From contig CAMDBP010000011.1 in assembly GCA_945889315.1 (NCBI GenBank), positions 1 through 47,878 of the forward strand: a stretch of 47,878 bases of DNA. Direction: 5' to 3'. Shown here piece after piece: positions 26,443 through 35,112 of this stretch (position 1 is its first letter; each line of letters begins with the position of its first letter). The notes beneath the pieces are model-generated. The model was given only the letters and a program-made list of their open reading frames with translations. It was not told where the DNA came from and ran no database searches. The DNA comes from Chitinophaga pinensis (GTDB lineage Bacteria; Bacteroidota; Bacteroidia; NS11-12g; UBA9320). The position numbers and the translations under genes were made by a program.

Positions 26443-27843
26443 ATGAGATATACCATAATTCTAGCCGCACTTGGTTTAGTACACTCTGTTTTTGCCCAGA
26501 AACAAACTCCTCAAGAATACATTGAATTATACAAAGATTTGTCTATCATAGAGATGCATAGAAGCGGAGTGCCTGCCAGTATAACGCTTGCTCAAGGAAT
26601 TCTAGAAAGTAATAGTGGGAATAGTAGACTTGCTAAATTTGCCAATAATCATTTTGGCATAAAGTGTAAAGGCGAATGGACCGGGAATGTAATTTATGCT
26701 AACGATGATGCACCTGACGAATGTTTTAGAGCATACGAAAGTGTGCTGCTTTCCTATCAAGACCATTCCAATTTTTTACGTAAAAACTGGAGATATCAAC
26801 CCCTTTTTGAATTAAATACTACAGATTATCAAGGGTGGTGCCAAGGGTTACGAAAAGCGGGCTATGCAACCAATCCGCAATATGATGCTATTTTAATAAG
26901 CTTAATAGAGCGATATAAATTAAATCAATACGACGATGCTTCAATGCCTGGAACAGGATTCCCCTCCATAACTTTAGGCGAGACTATTAACGGAGTGCCT
27001 ATAAAAATTGCTAAACCGGGAGAAACTGTGCACTCTATTGCCGATGATAATTACGTACGCGATAGACATATTCGTAAGTGGAATGACCTAGAAGATGGAG
27101 AGGACATTACGGCCGGTGATATTGTCTATCTAAAACCTAAACGCAGATCGGGTTCTGAGGAAAAACACATCGTCGCCAAAGGTGAGGATATGCACTATAT
27201 TTCTCAAAAATACGGTATAAAACTAAAACAACTCTATAGAAAAAATGGCATGGAAACCGGAGAAGAACCCAAAGCAGGGGAAGTCATTTATATGCAAAAA
27301 AAGCGAGATAACGATGATGAAATAGAGACTGCTGGGAAAGATCCTATGTGGGGGAAAGAAGAGAAAGATGTATTTGTAAATCCGCACTCTATTCCTAAAA
27401 AAACAGACCCTAATACAAAAATTCCTGCCGCTCCCGAAAAAATAGATATTAAAATACCCGAATACCATATAGTTGAAAAAGGAGACAACATCTACCGTAT
27501 TGCTGAGAAATACCACATATTTGAAGAAGATATTTTGGATTGGAATCCAGATTTAAATCCGAATACAATGCGTTTAGGCCAGAAAATTAATCTGAAAAAA
27601 TTGGATAACAATAACATAAAAAGCACGCCTCCGAAACCGATAAAATCACTTACCGATGAAGAAGTAAAAAAAATATCGGAAAAAATTACCGTGAATGGTG
27701 CGGTATTCCATCATGTGGTAAAAGGGGATACACTTTACAATATATGCAAACGTTACAACGTAACGGAAGAACAACTCAAGAAGTGGAATAACCTTGAAAC
27801 CATAAATATTCAAGTCGATCAAAAACTACAAGTATCAGAATGA
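26443..27843 (+). CDS. Exported N-acetylglucosaminidase (GH73-like) with four LysM repeats
   Basis: Cleaves peptidoglycan glycan strands. The signal peptide is residues 1-18. A FlgJ-type glucosaminidase domain spans about 25-165: SGVPASITLAQGILESNSGN includes the catalytic Glu, then NNHFGIKCKGEW and AYESVLLSYQDHSNFL. Four LysM-like peptidoglycan-binding repeats follow, near 190-235 (first, divergent), 243-285 (KHIVAKGEDMHYISQKYGI), 343-386 (YHIVEKGDNIYRIAEKYHI) and 422-465 (FHHVVKGDTLYNICKRYNV). Charged, Lys-rich linkers separate them. Its stop overlaps the start of the symporter gene by 4 bases. Confidence 0.9.
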   Translation: MRYTIILAALGLVHSVFAQKQTPQEYIELYKDLSIIEMHRSGVPASITLAQGILESNSGNSRLAKFANNHFGIKCKGEWTGNVIYANDDAPDECFRAYESVLLSYQDHSNFLRKNWRYQPLFELNTTDYQGWCQGLRKAGYATNPQYDAILISLIERYKLNQYDDASMPGTGFPSITLGETINGVPIKIAKPGETVHSIADDNYVRDRHIRKWNDLEDGEDITAGDIVYLKPKRRSGSEEKHIVAKGEDMHYISQKYGIKLKQLYRKNGMETGEEPKAGEVIYMQKKRDNDDEIETAGKDPMWGKEEKDVFVNPHSIPKKTDPNTKIPAAPEKIDIKIPEYHIVEKGDNIYRIAEKYHIFEEDILDWNPDLNPNTMRLGQKINLKKLDNNNIKSTPPKPIKSLTDEEVKKISEKITVNGAVFHHVVKGDTLYNICKRYNVTEEQLKKWNNLETINIQVDQKLQVSE

Positions 27844-29303
27844 AACCTGAGATTACATTGCTTATATTGTTAGCCTACTTTGCTATGCTGATAATCGTAT
27901 CTTGGGTTACCTCCAAAGATGCAGATGATGCCTCTTTTTATACGGGCAATAGACAATCACACTGGTTTTTAGTTGCCTTCGGAATGATAGGGGCTTCACT
28001 GTCTGGCGTTACCTTTTTGAGCGTACCAGGAGCCGTGGCCAGCACGCACTTTGGTTATTTTCAAGTGGTACTAGGATATATGGTGGGGTACATGCTTATC
28101 GCACTCGTTTTACTTCCTTTATATTACAGACTAAATCTAACGTCTATTTACACCTACTTAGAAGGACGATTTGGCCCACAAACCTATAAAACAGGAGCTG
28201 CCTATTTTTTGATTTCCCGTGTTATTGGAGCCTCATTCAGGTTATTCCTTACTGCAGGAGTGTTGCACCTCGCTGTTTTTGGTGCATTAGACTTGCCATT
28301 CCAAATCCCTTTTTGGGTTACTGTGGCCATCACGATCGCTTTAATTTTTGCCTATACTGCTAAAGGCGGAATTAAAACCGTGGTTTATACCGATGTATTG
28401 CAAACGTTCTTCTTACTTGCATCTGTCGTATTTACTATTATTTATATAGTAAATAAGCTAGATTGGGCTTGGGCTGAAGTACTCACTAACTTGGCTAATG
28501 ACCCGAATACTCAAATATTTCACTTTGAAGGACAGGGAAGCAATGTGTTTTGGAAACAGTTTTTAGGCGGGGCTTTTATCGCTCTGGCCATGACTGGATT
28601 AGACCAAGATATGATGCAAAAAAACCTAAGCATAAGCAGTATCAAGAAGGCACAAAAAAATATCTATGTACAGATGGCCATGTTTTTAGTGGTAAATATA
28701 ATTTTTCTTAGTCTTGGAGCGCTATTATACCAATATGCCGCTAAGTTCCAAGTTACAGACTTTGAAAAACCCGATCAATTATTCACCTCTATTGCCATGC
28801 AGCATTCAGCGCCTTATGTAGGTGCATTCTTTATCATAGGACTTGTGGCCGCAGCCTATAGTAGTGCCGATAGCGCACTGACAGCCCTAACCACAAGCTT
28901 TTGCGTAGATTTCCTGGGGTATGAACGAAACGGCAAAGTGACTGACAAGAAGATGCGTAGGATCGTTCATATCGCATTTGCTGTCATTTTATTTTTTACT
29001 ATTCTTATTTTTAAAGAACTCAACAATGATTCTGTCATCAATGAACTTTTTAAAGTCGCAGGCTTTACCTACGGACCACTCTTAGGACTTTTTGCTTTTG
29101 GAATATTAACCACCAAAAACTTCAATGATAAACACGTTATTTTGATAACAGTCGTTTCTATTTTGCTTACTGCAGGATATAGTTATATCTTGCCAACCCT
29201 CATTGTCGGATTTAAACCTGGATTTGAAGTTATCATAGTAAACGGGCTAATGACCTTTATACTCCTGTTTATGGATAGTATCTTTTCCAAAACTCAACTG
29301 TAA
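27840..29303 (+). CDS. Sodium:solute symporter family protein
   Basis: Sodium-driven uptake transporter of the SSS family. About 13 hydrophobic spans run through 487 residues. Family features: FYTGNRQSHWFLVAFGMIGASLSGVTFLS in spans 1-2 (near 33-61), ISRVIGASFRLFLTAG near 121, GGIKTVVYTDVLQTF near 177-191, and AAAYSSADSALTALTTSF near 336, where the serines commonly form a sodium site. The substrate is not predictable. Overlap with the glucosaminidase gene (ATGA) suggests a possible link to cell-wall turnover products, which is inference only. Confidence 0.88.
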   Translation: MKPEITLLILLAYFAMLIIVSWVTSKDADDASFYTGNRQSHWFLVAFGMIGASLSGVTFLSVPGAVASTHFGYFQVVLGYMVGYMLIALVLLPLYYRLNLTSIYTYLEGRFGPQTYKTGAAYFLISRVIGASFRLFLTAGVLHLAVFGALDLPFQIPFWVTVAITIALIFAYTAKGGIKTVVYTDVLQTFFLLASVVFTIIYIVNKLDWAWAEVLTNLANDPNTQIFHFEGQGSNVFWKQFLGGAFIALAMTGLDQDMMQKNLSISSIKKAQKNIYVQMAMFLVVNIIFLSLGALLYQYAAKFQVTDFEKPDQLFTSIAMQHSAPYVGAFFIIGLVAAAYSSADSALTALTTSFCVDFLGYERNGKVTDKKMRRIVHIAFAVILFFTILIFKELNNDSVINELFKVAGFTYGPLLGLFAFGILTTKNFNDKHVILITVVSILLTAGYSYILPTLIVGFKPGFEVIIVNGLMTFILLFMDSIFSKTQL

Positions 29304-29330
29304 GAATCCGAAACCTTTTAATTAAATAAT

Positions 29331-30044
29331 ATGACAGAAAATAATCACGATAGAATTAAGCAATCATTTGAAAACAAAGATTGGCCAGAAATTAAAAGTT
29401 CGGACAGTTGGAACATTTTTAAAATCATGTCTGAGTTTGTAGAAGGCTACGAATCGCTTAGTAAAATCGGACCATGTGTATCTGTTTTTGGTTCTGCCAG
29501 AACGAAGCCAGGAACCAAGTATTATGAAATGGCCGTTGAAATAGGTCAAAAACTAGCCGCAGCTGGTCTAGGCGTAATAACTGGCGGTGGCCCGGGTATT
29601 ATGGAAGCAGGTAATAAAGGCGCAAGTAAGGAAAAAGGCGCATCCGTAGGTCTAAATATTGATCTTCCTTTTGAGCAGAGTAGCAATCCATATATTGATC
29701 ACGATAAGAATATTGATTTTAGATTTTTCTTTGTGCGTAAGGTTATGTTTATGAAATACGCTCAAGGATTTATTGTGCTTCCTGGAGGTTTTGGTACCCT
29801 TGATGAATTATTTGAAGCGCTTACTTTGGTGCAAACCCAAAAATCTGCTGAATTCCCAATTATTCTCGTAGGTTCTTCCTACTGGAAAGGCTTAGTAGAT
29901 TGGATAAAAAGCACCATGCTTGAAGAGGAGCATAACATCAACGAAAAAGACCTTGAATTATTTACTATTGTAGATACCGCAGAAGAAGCTGTCAACGAAA
30001 TTTTCGAATTCTACAGCAAATACAGCATGAGTATAAACTTCTAA
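29331..30044 (+). CDS. LOG-family nucleotide 5'-monophosphate nucleosidase-like protein
   Basis: Probably hydrolyses the N-glycosidic bond of nucleoside monophosphates. The family motifs GGGPGIMEAGNKGA (85-98) and PGGFGTLDELFEAL (151-164) are complete, including R136 and the catalytic-type E159. A ~45-residue N-terminal extension (NIFKIMSEFVEGYESLSKIG) precedes the Rossmann fold, as is usual for the TIGR00730 branch in Bacteroidota. Members are often annotated as lysine decarboxylase in error. The gene lies 27 bases after the symporter gene in the same direction. Confidence 0.87.
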   Translation: MTENNHDRIKQSFENKDWPEIKSSDSWNIFKIMSEFVEGYESLSKIGPCVSVFGSARTKPGTKYYEMAVEIGQKLAAAGLGVITGGGPGIMEAGNKGASKEKGASVGLNIDLPFEQSSNPYIDHDKNIDFRFFFVRKVMFMKYAQGFIVLPGGFGTLDELFEALTLVQTQKSAEFPIILVGSSYWKGLVDWIKSTMLEEEHNINEKDLELFTIVDTAEEAVNEIFEFYSKYSMSINF

Positions 30045-30098
30045 ACAACACCCAATTACCATTAACACTCACCCAATTTTTACGCTACATCAGGTTAA

Positions 30099-31445
30099 AT
30101 GACTAATTTACAGGATACCATAACCGCTCCAGCTACCCCTGCGGGTGTTTCTGCATTGGCGGTAGTCAGAGTATCTGGACCACAAGCTATTGCCATCACC
30201 AACAACTGTTTTGATAAAAACATTGAAAATGCAGAAGGCTACACCATACATTATGGTCATATTATAGATGGTGACGTGCGTATAGATGAGGTATTATTAA
30301 GTGTTTTCAAAAATCCGCATAGCTATACTGGTGAAGATTCGGTAGAAATATCGGGACACGGCTCGCCTTACATTACGCGAAGAATTATAGAAACACTGCT
30401 TAAAAAGGGTGCTCGAATGGCTGAACCTGGAGAGTTTACCCTGCGTGCCTTCCTCAATCAAAAACTAGATTTAGCACAGGCAGAAGCGGTAGCCGATATG
30501 ATAAGCAGCAACAGTGAAGCAAGCTTGCAAATGGCGCTCAACCAAATGCGTGGCGGTTTTAGTAAAGATATATCCATCTTACGGCAGGAGTTAATAGATT
30601 TTGCCGCACTTATAGAATTAGAGAATGATTTTGGGGAAGAAGATGTAGAATTTGCAGATCGCGAAGGGTTAAAATCACTTATCGCAAAACTGCTCACCCA
30701 AATAGAAAAACTACGAAGTTCCTTTGCTGCAGGTAATGTACTTAAAAACGGCATAAATACGGTTATTGCGGGAAAACCCAATGCCGGCAAAAGCACGTTG
30801 CTTAATGCATTACTCAACGAAGAACGAGCTATCGTCTCGGACATAGCAGGAACTACACGAGACACTATCGAAGAAGTTTTTACCCTCAACGGCATACAGT
30901 TTAGACTTATAGATACAGCAGGTTTGCGCGAAAGCAATGACACTATTGAGCAAATTGGGGTGGGCAAAACCAAAGAAAGTATGCTCAAAGCGGAGTTACT
31001 CGTATATATTTTTGATGTGCGGACCACCTCACCTAGTGACCTTGCCGAAGAATTACGATTACTGCCCAAGCTTGGACAAACGCTATTGGTAGCAAACAAA
31101 GCAGAAACAGATACCTATACCGCCTCTGAATGGCCAGAAAACACCGTTTTTATCTCTGCCAAAAACAAAGACATAGACGCTCTTTTAAGCGAATTAAAAC
31201 ACGTTGCTAGCCATTATGAGTTTGGCAATGAAACCGTGGTAAACAATGCGCGTCATGCCGATGCTCTAGCCAAGAGCAGTGATGCATTGCAAAAAGTATT
31301 GTATGGTATAGACCACGGTCTTACCAGCGACATGGTTGCGTTAGATATTCGGAATGCCCTATATCAATTAGGCCTAATTACCGGTGAAGTGACCAATGAC
31401 GAGGTACTAGACTCCATTTTTACGCGTTTCTGTATCGGAAAGTAA
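30099..31445 (+). CDS. mnmE: tRNA uridine-5-carboxymethylaminomethyl(34) synthesis GTPase
   Basis: Works with MnmG to modify the wobble uridine of tRNAs. The N-terminal tetrahydrofolate-binding domain covers 1-120 (TITAPATPAGVSALAVVRVSG, SGHGSPYITRRI, EPGEFTLRAFLN). A helical domain is interrupted by the G domain: G1 GKPNAGKS at 225-232, G2 TTRDT, G3 DTAGLR near 275, G4 NKAE near 330. The C-terminus is FCIGK, including the conserved Cys of the family. The length of 448 residues is standard. Confidence 0.96.
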   Translation: MTNLQDTITAPATPAGVSALAVVRVSGPQAIAITNNCFDKNIENAEGYTIHYGHIIDGDVRIDEVLLSVFKNPHSYTGEDSVEISGHGSPYITRRIIETLLKKGARMAEPGEFTLRAFLNQKLDLAQAEAVADMISSNSEASLQMALNQMRGGFSKDISILRQELIDFAALIELENDFGEEDVEFADREGLKSLIAKLLTQIEKLRSSFAAGNVLKNGINTVIAGKPNAGKSTLLNALLNEERAIVSDIAGTTRDTIEEVFTLNGIQFRLIDTAGLRESNDTIEQIGVGKTKESMLKAELLVYIFDVRTTSPSDLAEELRLLPKLGQTLLVANKAETDTYTASEWPENTVFISAKNKDIDALLSELKHVASHYEFGNETVVNNARHADALAKSSDALQKVLYGIDHGLTSDMVALDIRNALYQLGLITGEVTNDEVLDSIFTRFCIGK

Positions 31446-31546
31446 CCTATTTACGTTATTGATGTTGCAACACTGCTTCTTTATAGTAAACATTAACAAG
31501 TTCTCGTCAACAGAGAGAATAACCCATTTATCTTGTCCTAATATTT

Positions 31547-31554
31547 TACCTTTG
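31547..31554 (+). promoter_or_regulatory. Predicted -7 box for the coiled-coil secreted protein gene
   Basis: TACCTTTG matches TAnnTTTG exactly and ends 14 bases before the ATG at 31569. No TTG lies at the right -33 distance. Confidence 0.45.
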
Positions 31555-31568
31555 ACCTAATACGCTTC

Positions 31569-32624
31569 ATGAGAATATTTATTAGTCTTTCACTCCTGCT
31601 CTTTTTTGCAAGTTCGTTTGCACAATCCAAAAAAGAAATCATACTAAACATAAGTAATGAGAATCAACATCTTAAAGATACTATTCTTGATTTAAATACC
31701 GAAAACCTGCAGCTTAAAACCAAAATAGTTTCCTTAAAAGCTACAGTGGATAGCTTTGAAAAGGTAATAAGTACCATACACATAGAAACCCCTGAAGAAT
31801 TTGCCCAAACCATTTTTAATTTATTCCGCTATCGAAAGTTAAACGATCATCCTGAACTCCAAATTCAGCTTTCAGATACCCCTTATTTAGCCAAAAACCC
31901 TTTTCTGTGCGAGTTTACAGAATTGCTAGAAAGTGGGGTTATGATGAATACCGATAGGACCTATTTTGAAGGCATCAATTTGGGTATTAATTGGTCAAAA
32001 GCAGTATTTAAGACGTCTCATTTTGTGATTAAACAGCCAAACCCCGCATTCAATGCATTTACGCTAACCGGCGAGTTATTTTTTACGCATAAAGGAAAAG
32101 AATTTTCATTACCGCTTAGGGAAGGATTTACCTTTACCGAGAACAATAGATGGAAAGGGTTTTATTTTGACTCCATAATCGATTGTGCAAGAGAAGAAAC
32201 CATTGCCATTGAACAGCAACATTTAGTAACAGAAGGACGTGAGAAGGTTATTCAAGAATACTTCAAAACGCCCCAAGTTCCTCCCGGACTATGGATTGGA
32301 GACGCAGTACATTTTTGGAATCCTAAAAAATCAAAGAATTTAACCGGTCTTCAGCTTACGGTTAAGAATAATACCCCTTATGATTATGCTAAAATTGCAT
32401 ACTATTTGGAGATAGTAGAAGATGGGGACGTTATATTTTCAAAAAATCTAGAATTGACTAAAAAAATAGAGTCTGGAGAGATACTCACTTTTGTGGTTGA
32501 TGAACTTAATACTCGAATTGATGATACGCACGATATTTATATCAAAAGCGGCATTCCAAATTCCAATTGGTACTCTGTAGTGCGTGTTTTAGACGTCTTT
32601 CCAAAGCCGCCCTATAACCCATAA
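31569..32624 (+). CDS. Secreted coiled-coil protein of unknown function
   Basis: I do not recognise a family. A signal peptide (residues 1-18, ending SSFAQ) is followed by a heptad-like coiled coil at about 22-72 (NENQHLKDTILDLNTENLQL and on). A mixed alpha/beta region (80-220) comes next. The C-terminal ~100 residues look like a beta-sandwich (LTGLQLTVKNNTPYDYAKIA, then YYLEIVEDGDVIFSKNLELT). The coiled coil suggests oligomerisation in the periplasm. The gene is monocistronic between mnmE and a convergent export gene. Confidence 0.7.
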   Translation: MRIFISLSLLLFFASSFAQSKKEIILNISNENQHLKDTILDLNTENLQLKTKIVSLKATVDSFEKVISTIHIETPEEFAQTIFNLFRYRKLNDHPELQIQLSDTPYLAKNPFLCEFTELLESGVMMNTDRTYFEGINLGINWSKAVFKTSHFVIKQPNPAFNAFTLTGELFFTHKGKEFSLPLREGFTFTENNRWKGFYFDSIIDCAREETIAIEQQHLVTEGREKVIQEYFKTPQVPPGLWIGDAVHFWNPKKSKNLTGLQLTVKNNTPYDYAKIAYYLEIVEDGDVIFSKNLELTKKIESGEILTFVVDELNTRIDDTHDIYIKSGIPNSNWYSVVRVLDVFPKPPYNP

Positions 32625-32678
32625 ATAATTGTAACTATCTTCATGGTTCAGCTCATATTGCTGTACAACGACGTCTCA

Positions 32679-33134
32679 TTAAATTAACCCTTGTCCAAAA
32701 CGTGTGACGCTCCATACAATAAGCGATGATATGGTGATCCCTATAGCGTTCGCTAGAAAGGCTTTTTTGTAGTCCATCTTGAATAAATAGGCCACGATAG
32801 TCCCGGCATATACTCCCGTTCCAGGCATAGGAATCAGGACAAAAAGTGCCAACCCAAAATAGCCATACTTATTTAGATTTTCTTTAGACCCTTTCTTGGC
32901 TCTCTTGGCCACCCATATTGCGCTTTTCTTGTACCAAAGTACTTTCGCTAGGACTCCATTCATCTTATTTAGAAAAAAGGTCATCAATGGATAAACCATA
33001 ATATTGGCTGCAATTGCCACGATAAGGACCAAGTATGGATCTAAGTCTTTTAATAACCCAAAAGGGATTCCTACCTTTGATTCACCTAGCGGAGAAATAC
33101 TCCATAACATGGTAAAAATATACAGTTTTAACAA
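32679..33134 (-). CDS. Small multi-drug export-like membrane protein
   Basis: A 151-residue integral membrane protein of the PF06695 / COG2426 type. It has about four spans: residues 2-24, 34-56, 89-113 and 126-148. SISPLGESKVGIPFGLL near 12-28 and FVLIPMPGTGVYAGTIVAYL near 98-117 are the two half-repeat motifs of the family. Despite the family name, transport of drugs has little support and function is uncertain. TTG at 33134 is chosen because it gives the family's usual first span and lies 5 bases after a -7 box; ATG at 33110 is the alternative. Confidence 0.78.
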   Translation of the reverse strand: MLKLYIFTMLWSISPLGESKVGIPFGLLKDLDPYLVLIVAIAANIMVYPLMTFFLNKMNGVLAKVLWYKKSAIWVAKRAKKGSKENLNKYGYFGLALFVLIPMPGTGVYAGTIVAYLFKMDYKKAFLANAIGITISSLIVWSVTRFGQGLI

Positions 33135-33139
33135 GGCCC

Positions 33140-33147
33140 CAAAACTA
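33140..33147 (-). promoter_or_regulatory. Predicted -7 box for the small export protein gene
   Basis: TAGTTTTG on the minus strand matches TAnnTTTG and ends 5 bases before the TTG start at 33134. Another short-leader case. Confidence 0.4.
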
Positions 33148-33302
33148 CAATATAACGGTAGATAATCTCCTGCATTTTACAGTAGATCGATATTAAATCC
33201 GTTTAAAATTAAAATCGCTTGTAAATGCTACTGGTAGCCCTATCAAATTTTAGATTTACGCCTTTAAATCCGTGTACTGCACTGCACATTTTACACACTT
33301 TG

Positions 33303-34862
33303 TCATTTTGAGATTACCCGCTTTATGTGCAAATCATCAAAATCAAAACTAAAATCGATGTTTGGAGATATCCCTTCTAGTGAAAAGCCTGTAGCTACCT
33401 TTTTTTTATCAAAGTCAAATTTTACAAATGCGTCGGCATTCATGTCTTGATAATCCCACTTTACTAAGTACGTAGTATCCTGATAGTAAAACAACTGACC
33501 CGTCAGTTTTGGAGTGCGTTTACAAGCCAATATTAACTTGTCGCCTTTATTCTCTATGGTGACGTCTCCAAGCCAGTAGTCATTATATGTGCCAATGATC
33601 TTTTTGTCATGTAAACCCTTTTCACCTACATTTACCTTGCTCCATGCCGCTTTTAGAACGGAATCTGCAAAAGCTGTATTCTTTTTATTATACGCTTCGT
33701 AACGACCTATCCAATCGGTCGGTTCAACATCTACAAATGCATCTACTACGGTATTGGTAAGGGCACTAAATACCATAGCGCCATCGTCACTGGTATTGGT
33801 AAGTATTACAATGCCCACATTTTTATCTGCTATTAAAGTGGTTTTAGACAGCATACCGGGCATTCCGCCACTATGACTTACCACCAAGTTGCCATTCATA
33901 TCTCCTAAAAACCAACCTAAACCATACCCGCCAAAATGAGCGTTGTATTTTGGATTCCCATTAGGTGCGGTTACGGTCTGCATTTTCCAGAGATGCTCTT
34001 TTTGTGTTTTGGCAGTAAACACTTTCTTTTCACCTAAACTACCATGGTTTAAGTTAAGCATCATCCAATTACATAAATCGTTCACATTCGCATAAATACC
34101 GGCGGCACCGCCGTTTACTTGTGGCTCATAATCAGCAAGTACTTTTAACTCACCGCCACTATTTGAATGGGGTTTTGCCAACGGTAAATTCCCTATGCGG
34201 CTGATACTCGTTACGCTACTTTCCATGCCTGCAGGTTCAAATATTCGTGTTGCAACAAAATCCTCCCACGTCATACCTGAAGTGCGCGCTATAACCTCTC
34301 CTGCTATGAAAAACAGAATATTATTGTATTCCATTTTAGTTCTAATCGCGGACTCAGGTACGGTATGTCTATAAGCGGTTAGCATATCCTCTATTTTAAA
34401 ATTATTTCCATCTGGAAACCACATCAAATCCCCTTGACCTAATCCCATTCCGCTCCTGTGACATAGTAAATCTTCCACCGTAAAGTTTTGGGTAACATAG
34501 TCATTGTACATTTCAAACTCCGGGAGTACAGACTTTACTTTATCATCCCATTTTAGCTTTCCTTCTTCTACCAAAATAGCCATGGCTGTAGCTGTAAATG
34601 CTTTGCTGTTGCTTGCAATTGCAAAATTAGTATGCTCCGTAGCCACCGTTTTTTTATCAAAATCTGCATATCCGTAGCCTTTGCTATGTAAGATTGCACC
34701 ATTTTGCACTACTCCAACCGCTAAACCAGCAACATTAAATTTTTTCATTGCCAAGGAAACCAAACTATCAATTTGCGCACTTGATACTTGTGCACTTGTG
34801 TTAAACGAGAAGAAAAATGCGCCCAACACCAATGCCAAACCTCTAAACCTTGCTTTATTCAT
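33303..34862 (-). CDS. Exported serine hydrolase, class C beta-lactamase / PBP fold
   Basis: Signal peptide 1-24 (ends FNTSAQ). The catalytic serine and lysine are S84 and K87 in IASNSKAFTA, the second motif is Y179 with N181 in KMEYNNI, and the third is HSGG in VVSHSGGMPG near 336. This is the PF00144 fold of esterases, D-aminopeptidases and beta-lactamases. The last ~110 residues match the DUF3471-type C-terminal beta domain (GTYNDYWLGDVTIENKGDKL). The substrate is unknown: a peptide, ester or cell-wall fragment are all possible. A one-mismatch -7 box (TTACTTTG, 34867-34874) ends 4 bases before the ATG. Confidence 0.88.
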   Translation of the reverse strand: MNKARFRGLALVLGAFFFSFNTSAQVSSAQIDSLVSLAMKKFNVAGLAVGVVQNGAILHSKGYGYADFDKKTVATEHTNFAIASNSKAFTATAMAILVEEGKLKWDDKVKSVLPEFEMYNDYVTQNFTVEDLLCHRSGMGLGQGDLMWFPDGNNFKIEDMLTAYRHTVPESAIRTKMEYNNILFFIAGEVIARTSGMTWEDFVATRIFEPAGMESSVTSISRIGNLPLAKPHSNSGGELKVLADYEPQVNGGAAGIYANVNDLCNWMMLNLNHGSLGEKKVFTAKTQKEHLWKMQTVTAPNGNPKYNAHFGGYGLGWFLGDMNGNLVVSHSGGMPGMLSKTTLIADKNVGIVILTNTSDDGAMVFSALTNTVVDAFVDVEPTDWIGRYEAYNKKNTAFADSVLKAAWSKVNVGEKGLHDKKIIGTYNDYWLGDVTIENKGDKLILACKRTPKLTGQLFYYQDTTYLVKWDYQDMNADAFVKFDFDKKKVATGFSLEGISPNIDFSFDFDDLHIKRVISK

Positions 34863-35112
34863 GATTCAAAGTAACTACAAATTTTCACAATCTATCATTT
34901 ACGAATACGCTACCTCTATACTAGGATAATCCATCACCACAAATACCGAGCAAAGGTCAATATAGGTATACGTTTACACGCTTTTCTCCGTTCTTTTCAA
35001 CTTGTCCGAATACGCTTAGCACAACAATTTAGACTATTTTCGTGTAAACTTAAAAAGCAAAACCAACAGTTATAAAACTACCGTTTGCTTTTACCAAAAC
35101 CCATTATCATTT

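Noticed and set aside
33192-33272. Direct repeat TTAAATCCGT (33192 and 33263)
   Set aside because: Only two short copies, no link to a gene start or mobile element.
34972-35049. 9-bp inverted repeat GTTTACACG / CGTGTAAAC 60 bases apart, and a 10-bp direct repeat CGAATACGCT (34902 and 35007), between the serine hydrolase and aldehyde dehydrogenase genes
   Set aside because: Lengths and distances are near what chance gives in 250 bases, and neither aligns with a promoter box.
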